Shown here in pieces: positions 1 to 13,605 of a stretch of 64,000 nt of DNA. Both the position numbers and the translations under genes were made by a program. The notes under the pieces were generated by a model. It had not been told where the DNA came from, did not search any database, and was given only the letters and a program-made list of their open reading frames with translations. Numbering within the stretch: the first letter of the stretch is position 1; the number at the start of each line of letters is the position of its first letter. Origin of the DNA: Orthonyx spaldingii (taxonomy: Eukaryota > Chordata > Aves > Passeriformes > Orthonychidae). The stretch lies in contig VZTJ01004023.1 in NCBI GenBank assembly GCA_013397795.1, positions 2,421,018 to 2,485,017 on the forward strand. The letters are read 5' to 3'.

Positions 1-202
1 TTCCACACAATAACTTCTTTTCCCTTAACTCTACTATCCCAGAGGTGCTACCACCACTGCTGATGGGCTCAGCCTTGGCAGGGGTGGGAGAATCTTGGAG
101 CCAGCTGACATTGGCTCTGCTGGACGTGGGGGCTGCTCCTCACAGAAGCCACCCCTGCAGCCCCTCCCAGCCACCAACATCTTGCCACACAAGCCCAATA
201 CA
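1..202 (+). mobile_element. Probable 3' end of an avian ERV LTR
   Basis: GC-rich block resembling, from memory, a common bird endogenous-retrovirus LTR 3' segment: a CTACCACCACTGCTGATGGG stretch, later CAGAAGCCACCCCTGCAGCC, and an end near CAAGCCCAATACACA. It is cut by the window's left edge. No internal retroviral genes are seen. Small open frames across it (45-254, 95-397) are not genes. Confidence 0.4.
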
Positions 203-3200
203 CAGGGCTATCAGACTCGTGGGAAAAAGTTTAACTTATGCACCTTGTCCTTAGAAAAGTTCCTGGCATTTGATATGTACTTAGGAAAATTAAAGATGTA
301 TCATTTAGGTCGAGTTAATATTAACTGCCTGCACAACCAGGTGACAGTAATAAGAAAACAACACGTTCATAAAGTAGTTATTAGTAGTTACTTTTAGCAT
401 GGAAATGTGGGAGATGAAATGGGAGATCTGTCATAGGTTTTGAATTATATTCTGAATTTTCTGTTGTGATACGGTTGAAAGCAGAAACAATTTGTGGATG
501 CTGAAAACACCTTAAAGATTCTCAAGGACATGGTTACAGCCCCTTATCAAAGAAATGCCATGAAATTTAACCAAAGAAATGGTACACCTGAGAAAGAAGA
601 ATTAAAGTAGTAAATATAAAAATGAGACTGTTTACACAGCACCACTGCAGAAATGTAGCAGAGGCTACAATAAACCACAAATAAAATGAGTAGAGAACAT
701 GAGTACAGAGCAAAAGTAATTCTGTAACGAAGGTAGAGAAGCATTTCATGAAGGCCATGAAAAGTAGCTGTTTCATTTTGCAAAATATTGACAAGACCAT
801 AACTATGGTACACTATTTCAAATAAAATTTGACAACTCAAGGAGAAACCAAAGGAGATGTTCTAAAAAGTAAAGTGAAAAAAAAACTAAGAAAGAAAAAT
901 CAAAGAATTATATTTGTTGAAACTAAAGACAATGTTTTTAAAAGCTTTTCAAAATACAAAAGTTCGTAATAATGAAGGAGGCAACAATGAGCTATTCCCC
1001 AATATGCAAACAGTTAATTTGAGAAAGGGATGTTTTTCTATTACAGTTTTAGGAAAATTAAACAAAACAAAGCTTTTCAACATGATGTCAGTTAAGTACT
1101 AGGACTAATTAACCATGGCAAGTACTTAGCACAGCTTCCAATTTGGCCTCTATTATTGTCAAACCACTGCTCGAAAGAGAGTGGCAGGGTAAACACCCAC
1201 CAGTGCAGAGCCCAGCTCCTGTCTGCTGTCCCTGGGTTGACTTCCTCAGCGTTGAAGATGTTTGACCTGGTTTCTCTTTGGTTAATGACTGGGATGAAAA
1301 AGGATCTGCAGGGAATTTATTTGTACTATGTATTTGCAATTGCTTGCTTACAAGAGGCTGCAAGTGCTATTTTTAAAATGACAAACTTTAAGGACAAATT
1401 AGCTTTTTGCTAAATGCATCAGACTTTGAGCTCTGATGTTAACATTGAAAATAGCACAGCAGCAGAGTGGTAGTAGATATAGCGTGCCACTTCCTGCTGA
1501 CTTACCAAGGGCATTGTTTTTTCAATGCCTTTCATTCTGGATAGCAGATTTCATTACCTTAACTAAGCATTTTGCACTGTTATGTCAAATAAAATATCAG
1601 AATATCCATGAAAACTTGGATTTGAAGTCAGAGAAAATAATATCTCAAAGTCAGGGATAAGGAAAAGGCTCAGTTAGAAAAGACAGATGCATCAATGTTC
1701 ATGATAGAGATCATACTCAAGGATAAAGTGATACTTGACAAAACTTAGACTGAGCTAGGATTTTTTTAAAGGTATTAAACTTCTGTAAAAAACCCCCAAG
1801 ACTTGGTGTTACAAATTGGGCTAGAGTTTCTAGAGAGCTGATGAATATGGGGTGGGAAGGCAGAACAGCTTAACAGGATTACAGGAATGGAAATGCACAC
1901 ATCTGAAGCAGGGCAAAACCCCAGGGAACTCTGCACACAGGACAAGGGACTTCACATTCTGTAGTGCAAAAATGTGACAGGATGACAATGTGGACCTGTA
2001 TATTCAATATTAAGGTTTTTTAAGTCTCTCCTACATAAATTTATTCCCTGTACGGGGTAAGCTTTTGTATTCAATGCATACAAGACAATTGATAAGGGGG
2101 AAAAAAAAAAAAAAAGCAAGCCTTCCAAAGGAAGGCATTTAAAATATTTTAAAGGACTTTATTTTAAATGACTTTATGATATTTTACAATGGAGCACAAG
2201 CTGACAGCTTGTCCTTTCTGTTTGCATCTGGGAAACCAATCAGGTTAGAAGCTGTCTAATCAAAATATTGTGGGGCAAAGCTTGGAAGAACATTAGCCAA
2301 GAAGCCACATTAGTAGCCCTAAAGAAAAAACTAAACATAAGCCTAAGGCATGAGCTGATCCTCTGTCCAGTAAGCCTAAGATTGGTCCAGCTGAAAAATT
2401 TCAGGGGAGAAGTCTTATGTCAGTCGACCTGTTCCTGCCTAGGACCATTCAGACCTGCAGCTTCAGACCCACAGGAATCACCAGATCGAGGTGGGAAAGG
2501 AGAAGTCATGCCAGTGTTTTGTTAAACTCAACCTGGCCACAGGAACAGCTGACACTACATCCACCCATTTATGACCAAGAGCTTTCACCCATCTTTTTGC
2601 TGGCAGGCCACAGACAGAAGGTTGGACGAGCCCTGCTCCATGCAACAGGTTAATAAGAAGCACCATATGGAGTTAGTTCCAGGCCAGACAAATCATTGCT
2701 AAATCAAAGTAGAGACCTAATGCATCTGTGTAACATCATCTGGTTATTGGCAGATAGATTATTTCACAGTATCCTCCCAGGCCAAGCCATAAACGACTCA
2801 CAGACACGCGTTAGGATACAAGCCATGAATTCATAGCCCTGGGGTCTGAACATCCTCTCATTTTATTCTAAACATCTGTAAAAGAGATTTTTGCTGTTAG
2901 GCACAGGAGTATCTATGGAACTCACATATCACAGATTCTAATGCACTTTTAGCACCATGTTGTCTTACTCTTGAAAAAAATTAGAAGAGCTGCAGCTAAA
3001 TATTCCAGGAGTGAAACAACAGCAGGTATTGGGCTTTAAAATTGTCTTAGCCAAATGAGCATTAATTAAAATGCCTAGAAGCTCATAAAAATACCAAGTT
3101 GTGGTAAGCAATCTGGAGGATAAAACTCATATAAAAATAGCTTGAAAAATCCAAGCTTGTCTACAAGAAACTCTAACAGGAAAGTAAGGCTACATTAATT

Positions 3201-6200
3201 CAATTTTCAATCACAAATGTCTGGAATAGCTCTAGAAAGAGCAAATTTCTTCCATTTGTTCAATGGAAAAATGAGTCAAATGACCTGTTCTTTCTTCTGG
3301 TGAATCTCTGGAGGAAGCATCCATGATCTGACTGAGTGTACACTTCCTAGTGGCTGCTCTAAAAGAGAGGAACAGGCTGGCCAAGCAGCAAAATTTCTGG
3401 ACACCTCTGGAAAACCACTTTCTTCTCATTCATGAACTCTGCAAATAGGAAGATGAATATATAAGTGTAGTCTTAATAAAAATTAAATTGGTAAGATATC
3501 CTAGAGAGTCACTGGAAAGAAAGAAGACAATTCAAATTTTGGTTGGTTCAGTCAGCCTTGAAGCTACACATCCTCATCGCTAGTCTCTACAATTAAGTCA
3601 CTCCTCAGAGGATCTTTCAAAAAGTGACTACCAAAAAAATGTTAATAAAATTACTGTTACAGTTTTGATACACAGGCATTGCCCTACTTCAGATTGCCTG
3701 ATTTTTGGCAATGCCAGGAACTGTGACTGTACTTCACTGGGGCCACAGCAGTTGTAACAACTGCTAAAATTCTCCAGGCTAATAATGAAAAATCTTGGCA
3801 TGCTGCAACAGAACAAGCAAACACAAAGCCTTCCTTCATCTGCCCCACAGTTCACTTTTTATAGCTCATGTGCAAACCAGTAACTGCAAAGAACAGGAAG
3901 GGCAATTTCCTCCTGTAAGGTCACTGTCTCAAAGTTACAAATGTATACAGCAATGCAACCTGATCCGCAGCTCTTCGGAGCTGGAAAAGCTGCCAGCTCC
4001 GAGCACTGAAAGCTAACACTGTTGACATCAAACACCCCCAGAAAGCTCTTTTCCACAACAGTGCTAAATACTAGTTCTTAATCGAGGGGAGAGCTCTCAG
4101 GCCTAGGGTTAAGCCAAGCTCATCAGTAAAGCAGGGCTTTGAGACGTTGGCTGTCACCCACCACGTCCCATGCACGGCTGTGCGACACTTCTCAGTAATC
4201 TTCAGTGGCAGCTCTCTAAACACTGGAGGTTGTGTTATTCAAGCTTATCCTAGGGATGCCAGGAATTATTCCACTCTTTTCCCCACAGTTACGATATTCC
4301 TCTGGTTAAGTCTTTGTTGGTTTGAAATTTGATCTGATGGAGCATAGAGCTGGGGGATTTTTTGGATTTTAGGATTTTTTAGGATTACAAAATCCTGCTT
4401 GCTGATTTCTGTTCACCTGAAGATGCAATCCTTAATTTTTGAACTGTGATCAAAACCAGAAGCTGAAACTAGCAGCTGCAAAAAGTAATATGGTAATGCA
4501 AGGTCTTACCAACTAATTTTACTTGTTGGTACCAATTGGTTTTGTCTCAGGACACATTAGATCCACAGGACAATAGATCATACCAGAAAGAGCATCTACT
4601 CAGTGAAGTCAGAGAAAATTCTCAACAGCATAGAACAGCATTAAATCCTTGCTGAAAATCTCAAATGTCACAAAATGCTGTGAAAAACAAATGAAATATG
4701 CAGAACATTGCCAGTGCCTTCAGTCACAGCAATAGCAGGGAATTTAACATAGAGAGATTATTCTGCTCCCTGTTTTATTCCACTGTTGGTAATCCTGAGG
4801 ACCTTGAGACTTGTCCAATAGTTGTTGGATACACTGAGATCAGTGAGAACCTGAGTGAGCAAGGAAACACTTTCAAAAGTGCTCCCCACATTTCAGGCCT
4901 GAAATGTAAGAGATAGAGCTGCAGCTGCTCACACCTTGCTGTGTGTATAAGGCATTGCTCTTCGATAAAGCTAAAAGTAAGACTCTGGCATAAACACCAC
5001 CTGTGCTCTCTTTCCTTACTTCTCTGGCTTTTCAGCTTACAGGATGGAAAACCCAACTTTTAAAGTCAATAATAATTCACCACATTTAAAGCAGAATACA
5101 GAGAAGTTATCAAAATACCAACTATTTTTAGAGGCCTCATGTAGGCAACTCAAAAGTATTTTAGTGGTATTTCATGGAATTACTTATGTGTTCAAATGCT
5201 GTTGTAGCTACTAAAATGCTAAGTGCAAAAGTTATTTGCCTTTTTTTAATGCTGACAATTTTATACATGAATACGATTATGGAATGTTAAGAAAAACAGC
5301 CCTCTGGCTTCAGAGGACTGATGGTTGTATTAGGACTTCAGCAAACTAACCTTATGAGTCAAAACCAAGTCTGTCCTCTGGCTTTGCTCCTAAAATATTG
5401 TTTGATACATAGTGAAATATGAAGAAATACCCTGTTTTTCACATGTCCTCTTGAAAACCACTGAGAAAAGCTCCAAAATAACTTCATTTGCTTTTCTAAA
5501 TAGAGACACTCTTAAAACTGTCACTGATATGCCTTCATTTCCTCTGAAAGAAATAGAGATTGCCCAGATCCAGGGCATAAACAGAGCACTGACATTTAAC
5601 CAGAGGCAGCATCTCCTTCCTAGTCAGTATATGTTTCCCTGATAATTGGCACATAAGACCAAACTTCAGTTTAAACTAAGAATCCTTGGATAAAGGTGTC
5701 AAAAGCAACAAATCAGATTTGGTGAATAAAACCAAAAAGACATCTTCAACCTGGTATGGTTCATGTTGGCAAGGCCAAGCACATGCTGAGCAGAATCTGT
5801 GCAGAGATCTTATTGTCACAATGTCTTCAGTGTGTTTTTTCTAAGCACATCATCTCTGACACCGAATGTAAATATTCTGTTGCATGTAGGTGCAGAGCTT
5901 TCACAGTATGAGTCTCTACTGGGGCATCCTGGGAATACTACCATAATAAACACTGTTCTTTAAAAGCAAAATAATCTGAAGGAATCAACAAGTAATTAAA
6001 AAACCTAAAGCTCTAATTACAAATGGTAGCTTGTAGTCCCCTTCATTCATTCACCTTTGCTCATTGTTCATTTCTATGAGCAAGAATATATAATACTTCA
6101 TTCCTCTCCAGATCAAGACCCTCAGACTCCTGAATGTTGTAGATGTTTTAGAAAATCCCACAATTAGACTGAGCTGCTTGGTGTGGTCATTCCAGTTGTT

Positions 6201-6607
6201 TCTCCATCATTATGCTCAATAAAAAAAGCAACCACACCACTTAAAATTTTACCTAAGTGATTTGTTCCTACAGAGACCTACTAAATCATTGAAGAGATAT
6301 AGATTATATCTGGATACAAAGCTAATAATAACCCAAAACTTATAACTTTAAATATCTTGAATTTTGAACCATCTCAAACTGGACTTACTTCACATGGGAA
6401 GCCATATCTCACAATCACTTCTAGTTTTTTATCCACTTATGTCCAGAAATTTTGAACAGTCTAAGAAAGTGTCAAAGACTGAAAAAAATCACACCTTAGG
6501 AACATTTTTGTTACAGAACAAGTGTGTAATTTTATAGCTCCAAAGTCCAAAATCACATAGGATAGTTTTTGCCCTACTTTTGTCGGCAATGTCTTTATCA
6601 GAAATAA
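203..6607. other. Intergenic DNA downstream of NBAS, nothing recognised
   Basis: About 6.4 kb of AT-rich sequence. It contains a 15-A run at 2101-2115, a perfect small hairpin at 3975-4002, and a somewhat GC-richer patch at 2380-2650 that I cannot assign. Open frames here are short and lack splice or codon evidence. Confidence 0.6.
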
Positions 6608-7112
6608 CAGAATCACAGAATCATTTAGGTTGGAGAAGACTTCCAAGATCATCAAGTCCAACCTTTGACCAATCATCACCTGGGCAACTTGACCATGGAC
6701 CAGTCATTTCTTGAACACCCCCAGGGATGGTAACTCCACCACCTCCCTGGGCAGCCCATTCCAAAGCTTAACCACTCTTTCTGTGAAGAAATTTTTCCTG
6801 ATGTCAAACCTGAACCTCCGCTGCTGCAGCTTGAGACCATGCCCTCTCATCCTGCTGCTTGTTGACTGGGAGAAAAGACCAACCCTCACCTGGCTACAGC
6901 CTCCTTCCAGGTACTTGTAGGGAGTTGAAGTAGTTCTCTCCCCTGAGCCTCCTTTTCTCCAGGCTAAACACCCCCAGATCCCTCAGCCACTCCTTGCAGG
7001 ACTCATTCTCTAGACCTGTCACCACTTCATTGTCCATCTGTGGACACGCTCCAGCACCTCAACATCTTTCTGGAGGACTGGACACAGGACTTGTGGTGCG
7101 ACATCACCCGTG
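6608..7112 (-). mobile_element. Truncated CR1 LINE (3' part)
   Basis: The plus strand starts with AATCACAGAATCATTTAGGT, the reverse complement of the typical CR1 3' end, and continues with the reverse of the CR1 ORF2 C-terminal region. The minus-strand frame at 6704-6889 reads FFTERVVKLWNGLPREVVE, close to the usual CR1 FFT.RVV.HWN.LPREVV signature. The element is 5'-truncated, as most CR1 copies are. Confidence 0.9.
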
Positions 7113-7789
7113 CAACACTTAAATCATCACTTTGACAAAATATTCATTGTCTAATTGGATGGAAAAGGTCACAAAAGAAACATCCCAAGACTGGACCTTA
7201 AATTGCACTTCCATTTCCTTTTCAAGTTTATATAGGATACTGCATGTATTCACATATATATTATTGAAATTTACATTAAGATACACACATACTATTGAAA
7301 TTTACATTTGTGTCCTTTTTCCTCTCTAACCAGAGCCACTGCAGATGGTACTATCAGAATAATTAAAATCACCCCCGTTTCATTCACAGCTTATGTTCTT
7401 TATTGTCCTCCCATTTAGACTAAACTCCTTCTTGCTTATTTGTCTTCAAACATTTTTTTATTTTAAACAGCATATATCTGTTTTGTTCATTAGAATAATT
7501 ATTTTACATGCACATTAGGTAGATAAAGATTATCAAGAAAAAGGCTGTTGTGAATCTTTTTGTACCTGGATTATAAAGGATATTTGATTATATATCAGAG
7601 CTCTGTGTGAAGCTGGTTTTTCCATTACTGTGCCCTGAAAGCACAGGAAGCTTAGGAGGGTAGACTAAAACGACATTCAGAGACATTCAGTGTGTCAGCA
7701 CAGTGTGGCAGAAGATGCTGATGTCAGAGTGACAGGAACACACGTTGAGCAGACAATTCAATTTCAGTGGTAATCACATTCTTTATGTT
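7113..7789. other. Intergenic, nothing recognised
   Basis: AT-rich unique-looking sequence. A short local duplication of ATTGAAATTTACATT lies at about 7263-7308, and GACATTCAG repeats at about 7671-7690. Confidence 0.5.
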
Positions 7790-8148
7790 AAATTTTATTT
7801 ACAATGCATTTTCTCTTTCTTCATTCCCCTGCACCACCAGGGGTGAGGAGGAAGAGAAAATCAGGAGTGAAACTGAGCATGGGAAGACTGGAGAGGTGGG
7901 TGGAAGATGTTTTACTATTTGGTTTCTATTTCTCATTCCTCTACTCTGGTCTGATTGGCAATAAATTAATCTAATTTCCCCAAGTGGAGTCTGTTTTGCT
8001 TGTGATGGTCAATGCAGGGTGATCTCTCCCTGCTCTTATCTTGACCCAAGAGCTTTTTTATATTTTCTCTCCCCTGCCCAGCTGAGGAGGGCAGTGACAG
8101 AGCAGCTTTGGTGGGCAGCTGACATCCGACCAGGGTCAACCCACAACA
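7790..8148 (+). mobile_element. 5'-truncated avian ERVL-type LTR (solo)
   Basis: Recognised from memory of avian ERVL LTR consensus: a GAGGAGGAAGAGAAAATCAG segment, an AATAAA at about 7961, then CCCCAAGTGGAGTCTGTTTT, GTGATCTCTCCCTGCTCTTA and the terminal CAGGGTCAACCCACAACA. Neither a matching second LTR nor internal gag/pol sequence is visible nearby, so it is probably a solo LTR that has lost its 5' end. The exact 5' boundary is uncertain. Confidence 0.6.
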
Positions 8149-10381
8149 TACACTGAAAATTTCCACTAACTGTCATGTATCTGGAACTGAGAAGTGATAC
8201 AGGAGGCTGGGATATGGAAATGACATGGCTGTGCAACAGGCAAGCTGTCAGGTTCTCTTCCAGCTGCTCCCAGGCAGCTTCAGAAAGCAGAGTCTCTATT
8301 TTTAGGTAGAAATGCTGACCAGGTTGTCAGATCCAGCTATGACTGAGCCGGACATAATGTCAGACTTTATCTTCTGTTTGTATAGCTTAGTGTATCCCAT
8401 GGAGGTTCAATCACCATGATAAAATACTCTGCTTTGTTCAACAGCAGAGTTATTAGCATGAGCACCAAGCCATCCCCTTTGTTAGCCAATCTCAAAGCAA
8501 GTGAAGAAAAATGACAGATGAAATTTAGCACTATAAGAAGAAATCAAAGTAAATAAGATTTTCATGTTTCTGAATATCATGGTAGATGGAAAGGCTTAGA
8601 GAGGGATTTATTTTTTATAAAGTTTTAGCTGTCATAATTACCTACTGAAAGTTGTAGTTAAACCCCAGCTTTCCTAAGCACTACGGAGAGATGAGGCTCT
8701 GTCCTTGTGCTGCTAAAATCTTCGTGCACTACAATGGGACTCTCTTTCACTGCAAACTGAGTACTCCATCTCCACCCAGTGCAACAGAGCATTGCTGAGG
8801 ACAAACATGAAAGTTTAAGGCACTGAGTTCTTGTGGAGAACAGAACATCAGCAGATGTTTCAGCTAAGCTAAAAGAGCCTGTTTCTGACCATCCAGAGAA
8901 CCTTTATACTTCTCCTGCTTTTATCATGTGCCTCATTGTCAGCAAAATGAGCTGGCTGTTTTCAAGAGCAGGCAGTTGCTAAAGAGATTCAGGTTTGCTA
9001 TTTTCTACATCTACGAAAGGGAACCAACCATAAAGGTGTCAAAGTGCTGTTCCATTAAGGGTATAGCAATTTATCAGAACATTTCAGCAGGTCCTCAGAG
9101 ATCAGAGGGGTGGTAATGAAGACAAGTTTTTGAGAACTAGGGCTGGATGAAAAACTGTTCAAAGTCTTCATGAAACATATTGTCTGGGTGATCAACTCCC
9201 ACTGAGTCACAAAGCTCAGAGTGCCAAACTTAGCCCCGTATGTCACCAATGGTTTAGGTATAAAGTTTTTAACAGCACTTAAACTTAACAGCACTTAATC
9301 AATACCTTAATTTAAACAATTTAATGAAAGTTTCCTATAGAATTTACCATAGCACACTGGTAACTCACTCATAGGCCTAATTTACTTATGAATTAATGCA
9401 CTGAAGAATCTTAAGAAATATTCATAAGACTTTAACATGTTCATACTCGCACACACATAGACTTAAAGGAGTATGTACAAGTTATACCCCTGTAAAAATT
9501 TCCCCTTTAGTTCAGGGAAGTACTCACATTGGATGCCTTTGGATCTTCTCAGTGGGTGAAGGGTTGGTCCTTGAGGAGTGGGGGTATCAGCCCAGGCTCT
9601 GCCAGCTTTTGGCAGTGGTCCTCCAAGCAAACTTGAGAGTTCTCTGCCTCACAGTGGTGCCTGACTCAGAGGGAGATGCTCTCACAACCCACTGCAGTCC
9701 AGCAGAGCTCAGTGGGTCTCACTTGGGACCACTGTTTATAGGGTCACAAGAGAGTTGCTTTAGTCATAGTAATTTTCCATCCCGACCACAATTCAGGTTA
9801 GTAACTTTCTTTGAAAGTTCAGCAACAAAAATGTTGTTCCATTTGGGTTGTTATTCAGGCAAGAAAAACAAGTTTCCAAGGCTGTTCATTAAAAACAGAA
9901 GCTTGTCCGACAGTGTAAGTTCCTGGGAGCAGAGAGTGTTTCTGATAAACTCAAGAGGAGCTGAGCCCAGCTTCTGTTCATCATGGCTGAGGCCTGATGA
10001 GCATTTCTGAGATCATAGTGTGGCCCAAGGAGGAGGTGGGGGAGGTTTTACCATCACAGACGCACAAGAGAAATATAATCATAAATAAACTGTAACAAAC
10101 ATATAGCGATTTTTGACTTCTACCACTGTGGAAAGCGAGCTCAGTGTCAAACCAAATAATCCTATGCAAACACTACCTCAAGTGCTCAGTAATAGTTAAA
10201 TAATCAAATTGAAAAACATTTTTAGGCCACTAGAACTTTTGGTGTGTCTGCAATATTTGATACAATGCATGACTCTGCTCCTGCCTTCCATGTCTCAAAA
10301 AATATACTAAAAATACCACAAAATTATTGTGTTTTTTCAAGTGTAGGAGTTCTTACCCCTATGATGCAGGTATCCATATTG
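8149..10381. other. Intergenic, unassigned
   Basis: About 2.2 kb. The stretch 9540-10010 is GC-richer and holds a 152-codon open frame (9552-10010), but its composition and lack of splice or homology evidence suggest a repeat or chance frame. TAACAGCACTTA is locally duplicated at about 9269-9297. Confidence 0.5.
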
Positions 10382-10870
10382 ATAGAATAGTTTGGGTTCG
10401 ATGGGACCTTTGAAGGTCATCGTGAGCAGGGACCTTTTCAATTGGATATCAAAGCCCCATCCAACCTGACCCTGAATGTTTCCAGGGATGGGACAGCTAC
10501 CACCTCACCAGGCAACCTGTGCCAGTGCTTCTTCATCTTCATTGTAAAAATCTTCTTTCCTATACCTAATCTAAATAGACCCTCTTCTAGTTTTAAACTA
10601 TCAGCCTGTCCTATCACAACAGGCCCTACTAAAAACTTTAACCACATATTTCTTATAAGTGCCTCTAAGTACTGGAAGGTGCTATGAGGTATCCTTGGAG
10701 CCTTTTCTTCTCCAGGCTGAACAACCCCAGCTCTCTCAGCCTGTCTTCATGGGAGAGGTGCTCCAGCCTCCTGATAGTTTTTGTGGTCCCCTCTGCACTC
10801 TCTCCAACAGGTCCATGTCTTTCCTGTGCTGAGGATGGCCATACTCTACACCAGATGGCCACTCCCACTG
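10382..10870 (-). mobile_element. Eroded CR1 LINE fragment
   Basis: The plus strand reads from a degenerate CR1 3' end (TAGTTTGGGTTCGATGGGAC) through GATGGGACAGCTACCACCTC. The minus-strand frame at 10438-10647 retains FTMKMKKHWHRLPGEVV, a decayed form of the CR1 C-terminal motif, and that at 10665-10868 retains RLEHLSHEDRLRELGLFSLE, another CR1 signature. More diverged than the copy at 6608. Confidence 0.85.
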
Positions 10871-12427
10871 CATCTTCTCACCATGCAGAATATTGCACAG
10901 AGTAAACCACAAAAACTATCATTATACAAGGAAATATCTGAATCATATGTAGCCACTCTACTCATAGAATTGCACTGCTTTGTTTATAAATAGAAGTGTC
11001 TACTCTGCGTGTGTTGCAATGTCATACTGTCTATACTTAGTATTTCCAGCAGAAAAAGAAATTCTGAGTTATGATCTTTCTTCCCTAATCTCTGGCTCTA
11101 ATTATTCAAAAGAAAGGTGATATATTTTGCTCCTTTGCGGTGTCTCCGAGGCAGCTAAAAGCTCCTTACAGATCCAAACGCTATCAATGTTTTTCAGACA
11201 AAAGAGGATTAATTGCCCTAGGAAGCACTGCTCCTGGAGACAACTCAACTCTTTATTCACCTGCTTTTGGGAGCAGAAATATCTCCAGAATGTGGAATTG
11301 TTTGAGGTAAAAAAAAAAAAAAATCCGCTTATGCTGTATTATGAACAAATCCCAACTGCAAATCAAACTGACAGAAGCGAACTGTTCAGTGTTCAGTATA
11401 ACAATAACCTGGCTAAAAGTAATACCAAGGTGAGTTTCTTACCCTTTAAAAAGAACAAAAGAAAACAAAAAACAAAATCCAAACCCAACTCAATAGCACC
11501 TGCTAGTGTATCCTGCTCAATCCCAGACCCTTAAATATTATTCTACAATACAGAAGATACTAAAAGGCTGCCACTGGGATACACATGTCCTTGTTATGTG
11601 CCTCTTCTTTTTGCTTCCTTAAATTTTCTTTGAAACACATACTAATATAGGCTGATCATTTTGGATATATATACTAAAATAATACTTTTTCTTACAGGTG
11701 AAAATTCTGGATACAGAATAAACCAGGAATAATCCAGGCTGCACAGAAAACATTTATCATGGACTTGTAATGCCAGCAAACCAGAAAATGGACAGAAGAT
11801 CAATAACACTCATTAGAGCTTTATCTACAGCTCAGTTTTAGAGTGACAGTAAACACAAACTTTTCATGATCCTGAATGAGAATGGTCAGAAAATCTAGCA
11901 CTGGATTTACCAACCTGAGAACAAAATCTGCAGACCAAAATGGCTTCACTGTGAAGTACTGAAGTATCTTCTACAGAATAAGCCAAGGTTTTCTTGTGGG
12001 AGGTGTACATGTTGTTTGTCCACATCTACTGATTGCCACTTATATTACCTTTTTAAAATCTTTCCTTTCTTTCCTCTGCAATTCCATTATACTTGCTTTA
12101 CTAGTCTGAGGCTCTTGGGGCTGCTAACATAAGAGAACCGAATTAAAGCAATACAGCTAAACGATAGAAGCTGGAATTTGGAATGCATGTTAATACATGG
12201 ATGATATGACCTTCCATAAACACTGAAGGACAGCTGGGACTAGCAAATACAAAAGATAAGAATCTGAAGAACTAAAGCATTGTTAAAAGTCTCATTACAA
12301 ATCCTGTGCAATATGGGAAGTTAGGCTGACATCTGAGCCATTTTCACAGTCAGTAAAAGCTGGTAAAACAAAGCGGATCCCAAGAGGACAAACATAAAAA
12401 TCTTTTCAACATGGGAACAGCCAAGAC
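10871..12427. other. Intergenic, nothing recognised
   Basis: AT-rich sequence with a 15-A run at 11309-11323. The 135-codon open frame at 11127-11534 spans that A run and is lysine-rich low-complexity translation, not a credible gene. Confidence 0.5.
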
Positions 12428-12550
12428 AGTCATCCTTGGAGGTTTTCCAGACCCAAATGAATGTAGGCTGGAGCAACCTGCTCCAGCCATACAGGCACCC
12501 TGCCTTAAGAAGGAGGTTACATTACCCTAGAGATTGCTTCCAATGTGTAT
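12428..12550 (+). mobile_element. Small CR1 3' fragment
   Basis: TTGGAGGTTTTCCAGACCCA followed by GAGCAACCTGCTCCAGC is the usual CR1 sequence near the 3' end, on the plus strand. Only about 120 nt remain. Confidence 0.6.
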
Positions 12551-12779
12551 TATATCCTCTGGATCTTATAATGTATAATGTTTCTGTACATTATTACATC
12601 AAAATTAGATCTGAACACAAGATTAGGCAAAAGATTTACAGACTAATTTTAACAAGTGTCTATAAACACAAAACATCAAACCCTTCTGGTAATGCATTGT
12701 AATAAACAGTGTCCTTATTAAAAAACCTCTGACTACAATAAAAAAATTGTTTTGTCTTAATAAGACAGAAAGACATTTG

Positions 12780-13605
12780 GAACCAGTGCCTGGCAAAGTT
12801 ATGGAGCTTATTCTAGGGGGAATTTCAAAACACCTAAAAGACAACAGAGTCACTGCTCACAGCCAGCATGTCCTGCTTATCCAACCCAATTTTCTTTTAT
12901 GACAAGGTAACCCACCTAGTTGATGAAGGGATGAGCATTGTAACCTTTTTGGATTTCAGTGAAGTTTTTGGTACTGTCTCTCCTACAGGACAGAACTCTG
13001 CAGGATCCTTCTGGACAAAATGTACAGTCAACAGCTGGATAAACACATCTTGTGATGGGTTAGCAACTGGCTCATGGGTCAGGCGCAAACGGTGACAGTG
13101 AACAGGGTGACATCAGACTGGTGACCTGTCACTGATGGGGTTCTATCCTCGGCCTTCTGCTCTTCAAGATCTTCATAAATGACCTGGACACAGGTCTGGA
13201 AGGGATACTGAGCAAGCTCACAGATGATACAAAACTGGGAGGAGCTGTTGACTCCCTCAGAGGCAGAGAGACCCTGACCAATCAGAGGCTGGGCAATCAT
13301 CAACCATCTGAAGTTGAACAAGGGAAAGTGTCGGATTCTGCACCTGGAACGGGGCAACTCTGGATGTACAGACAGACTGGGGAATGAGAGGCTGGAAAGC
13401 AGCACTGGGGAAAGGGACCTGGGGGCCCTGGTCACTGGCAAGTTGAACATGAGCCAGCAGTGCCCTGGCAGCCAAGAGGGCCAACCCTGTCCTGGGGGCA
13501 TCAGGCATGGCATTGCCAGCCGGGCAAGGGAGGGGATTGTCCTGCTCTGCTAGATGATCCTTGTGGGTCCCTTCCAACTCAGCATATCCTGTGATTCTGC
13601 AAATA
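12780..13605 (+). mobile_element. CR1 LINE reverse-transcriptase fragment with internal deletion
   Basis: Broken translation on the plus strand matches the CR1 ORF2 reverse transcriptase: SCLSNPIFFYDKVTHLVDEG, FLDFSEVFGTVS, then FINDLDTGLE, KLTDDTKLGG and finally SRAREGIVLLC. The catalytic FADD box is altered to LTDD, and several stops and frameshifts break the frame. Directly after the LLC motif the sequence jumps to a CR1 3' tail (GGTCCCTTCCAACTC then CTGTGATTCTG), so about 0.7 kb of the normal element is missing. The minus-strand frames at 13079-13610 are shadows of it. Confidence 0.9.

Noticed and set aside
9552..10010. 152-codon plus-strand open frame in intergenic DNA
   Set aside because: It starts without context, has no recognisable motif, and lies in a GC-richer patch that looks repeat-derived. 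No splice or poly(A) support.
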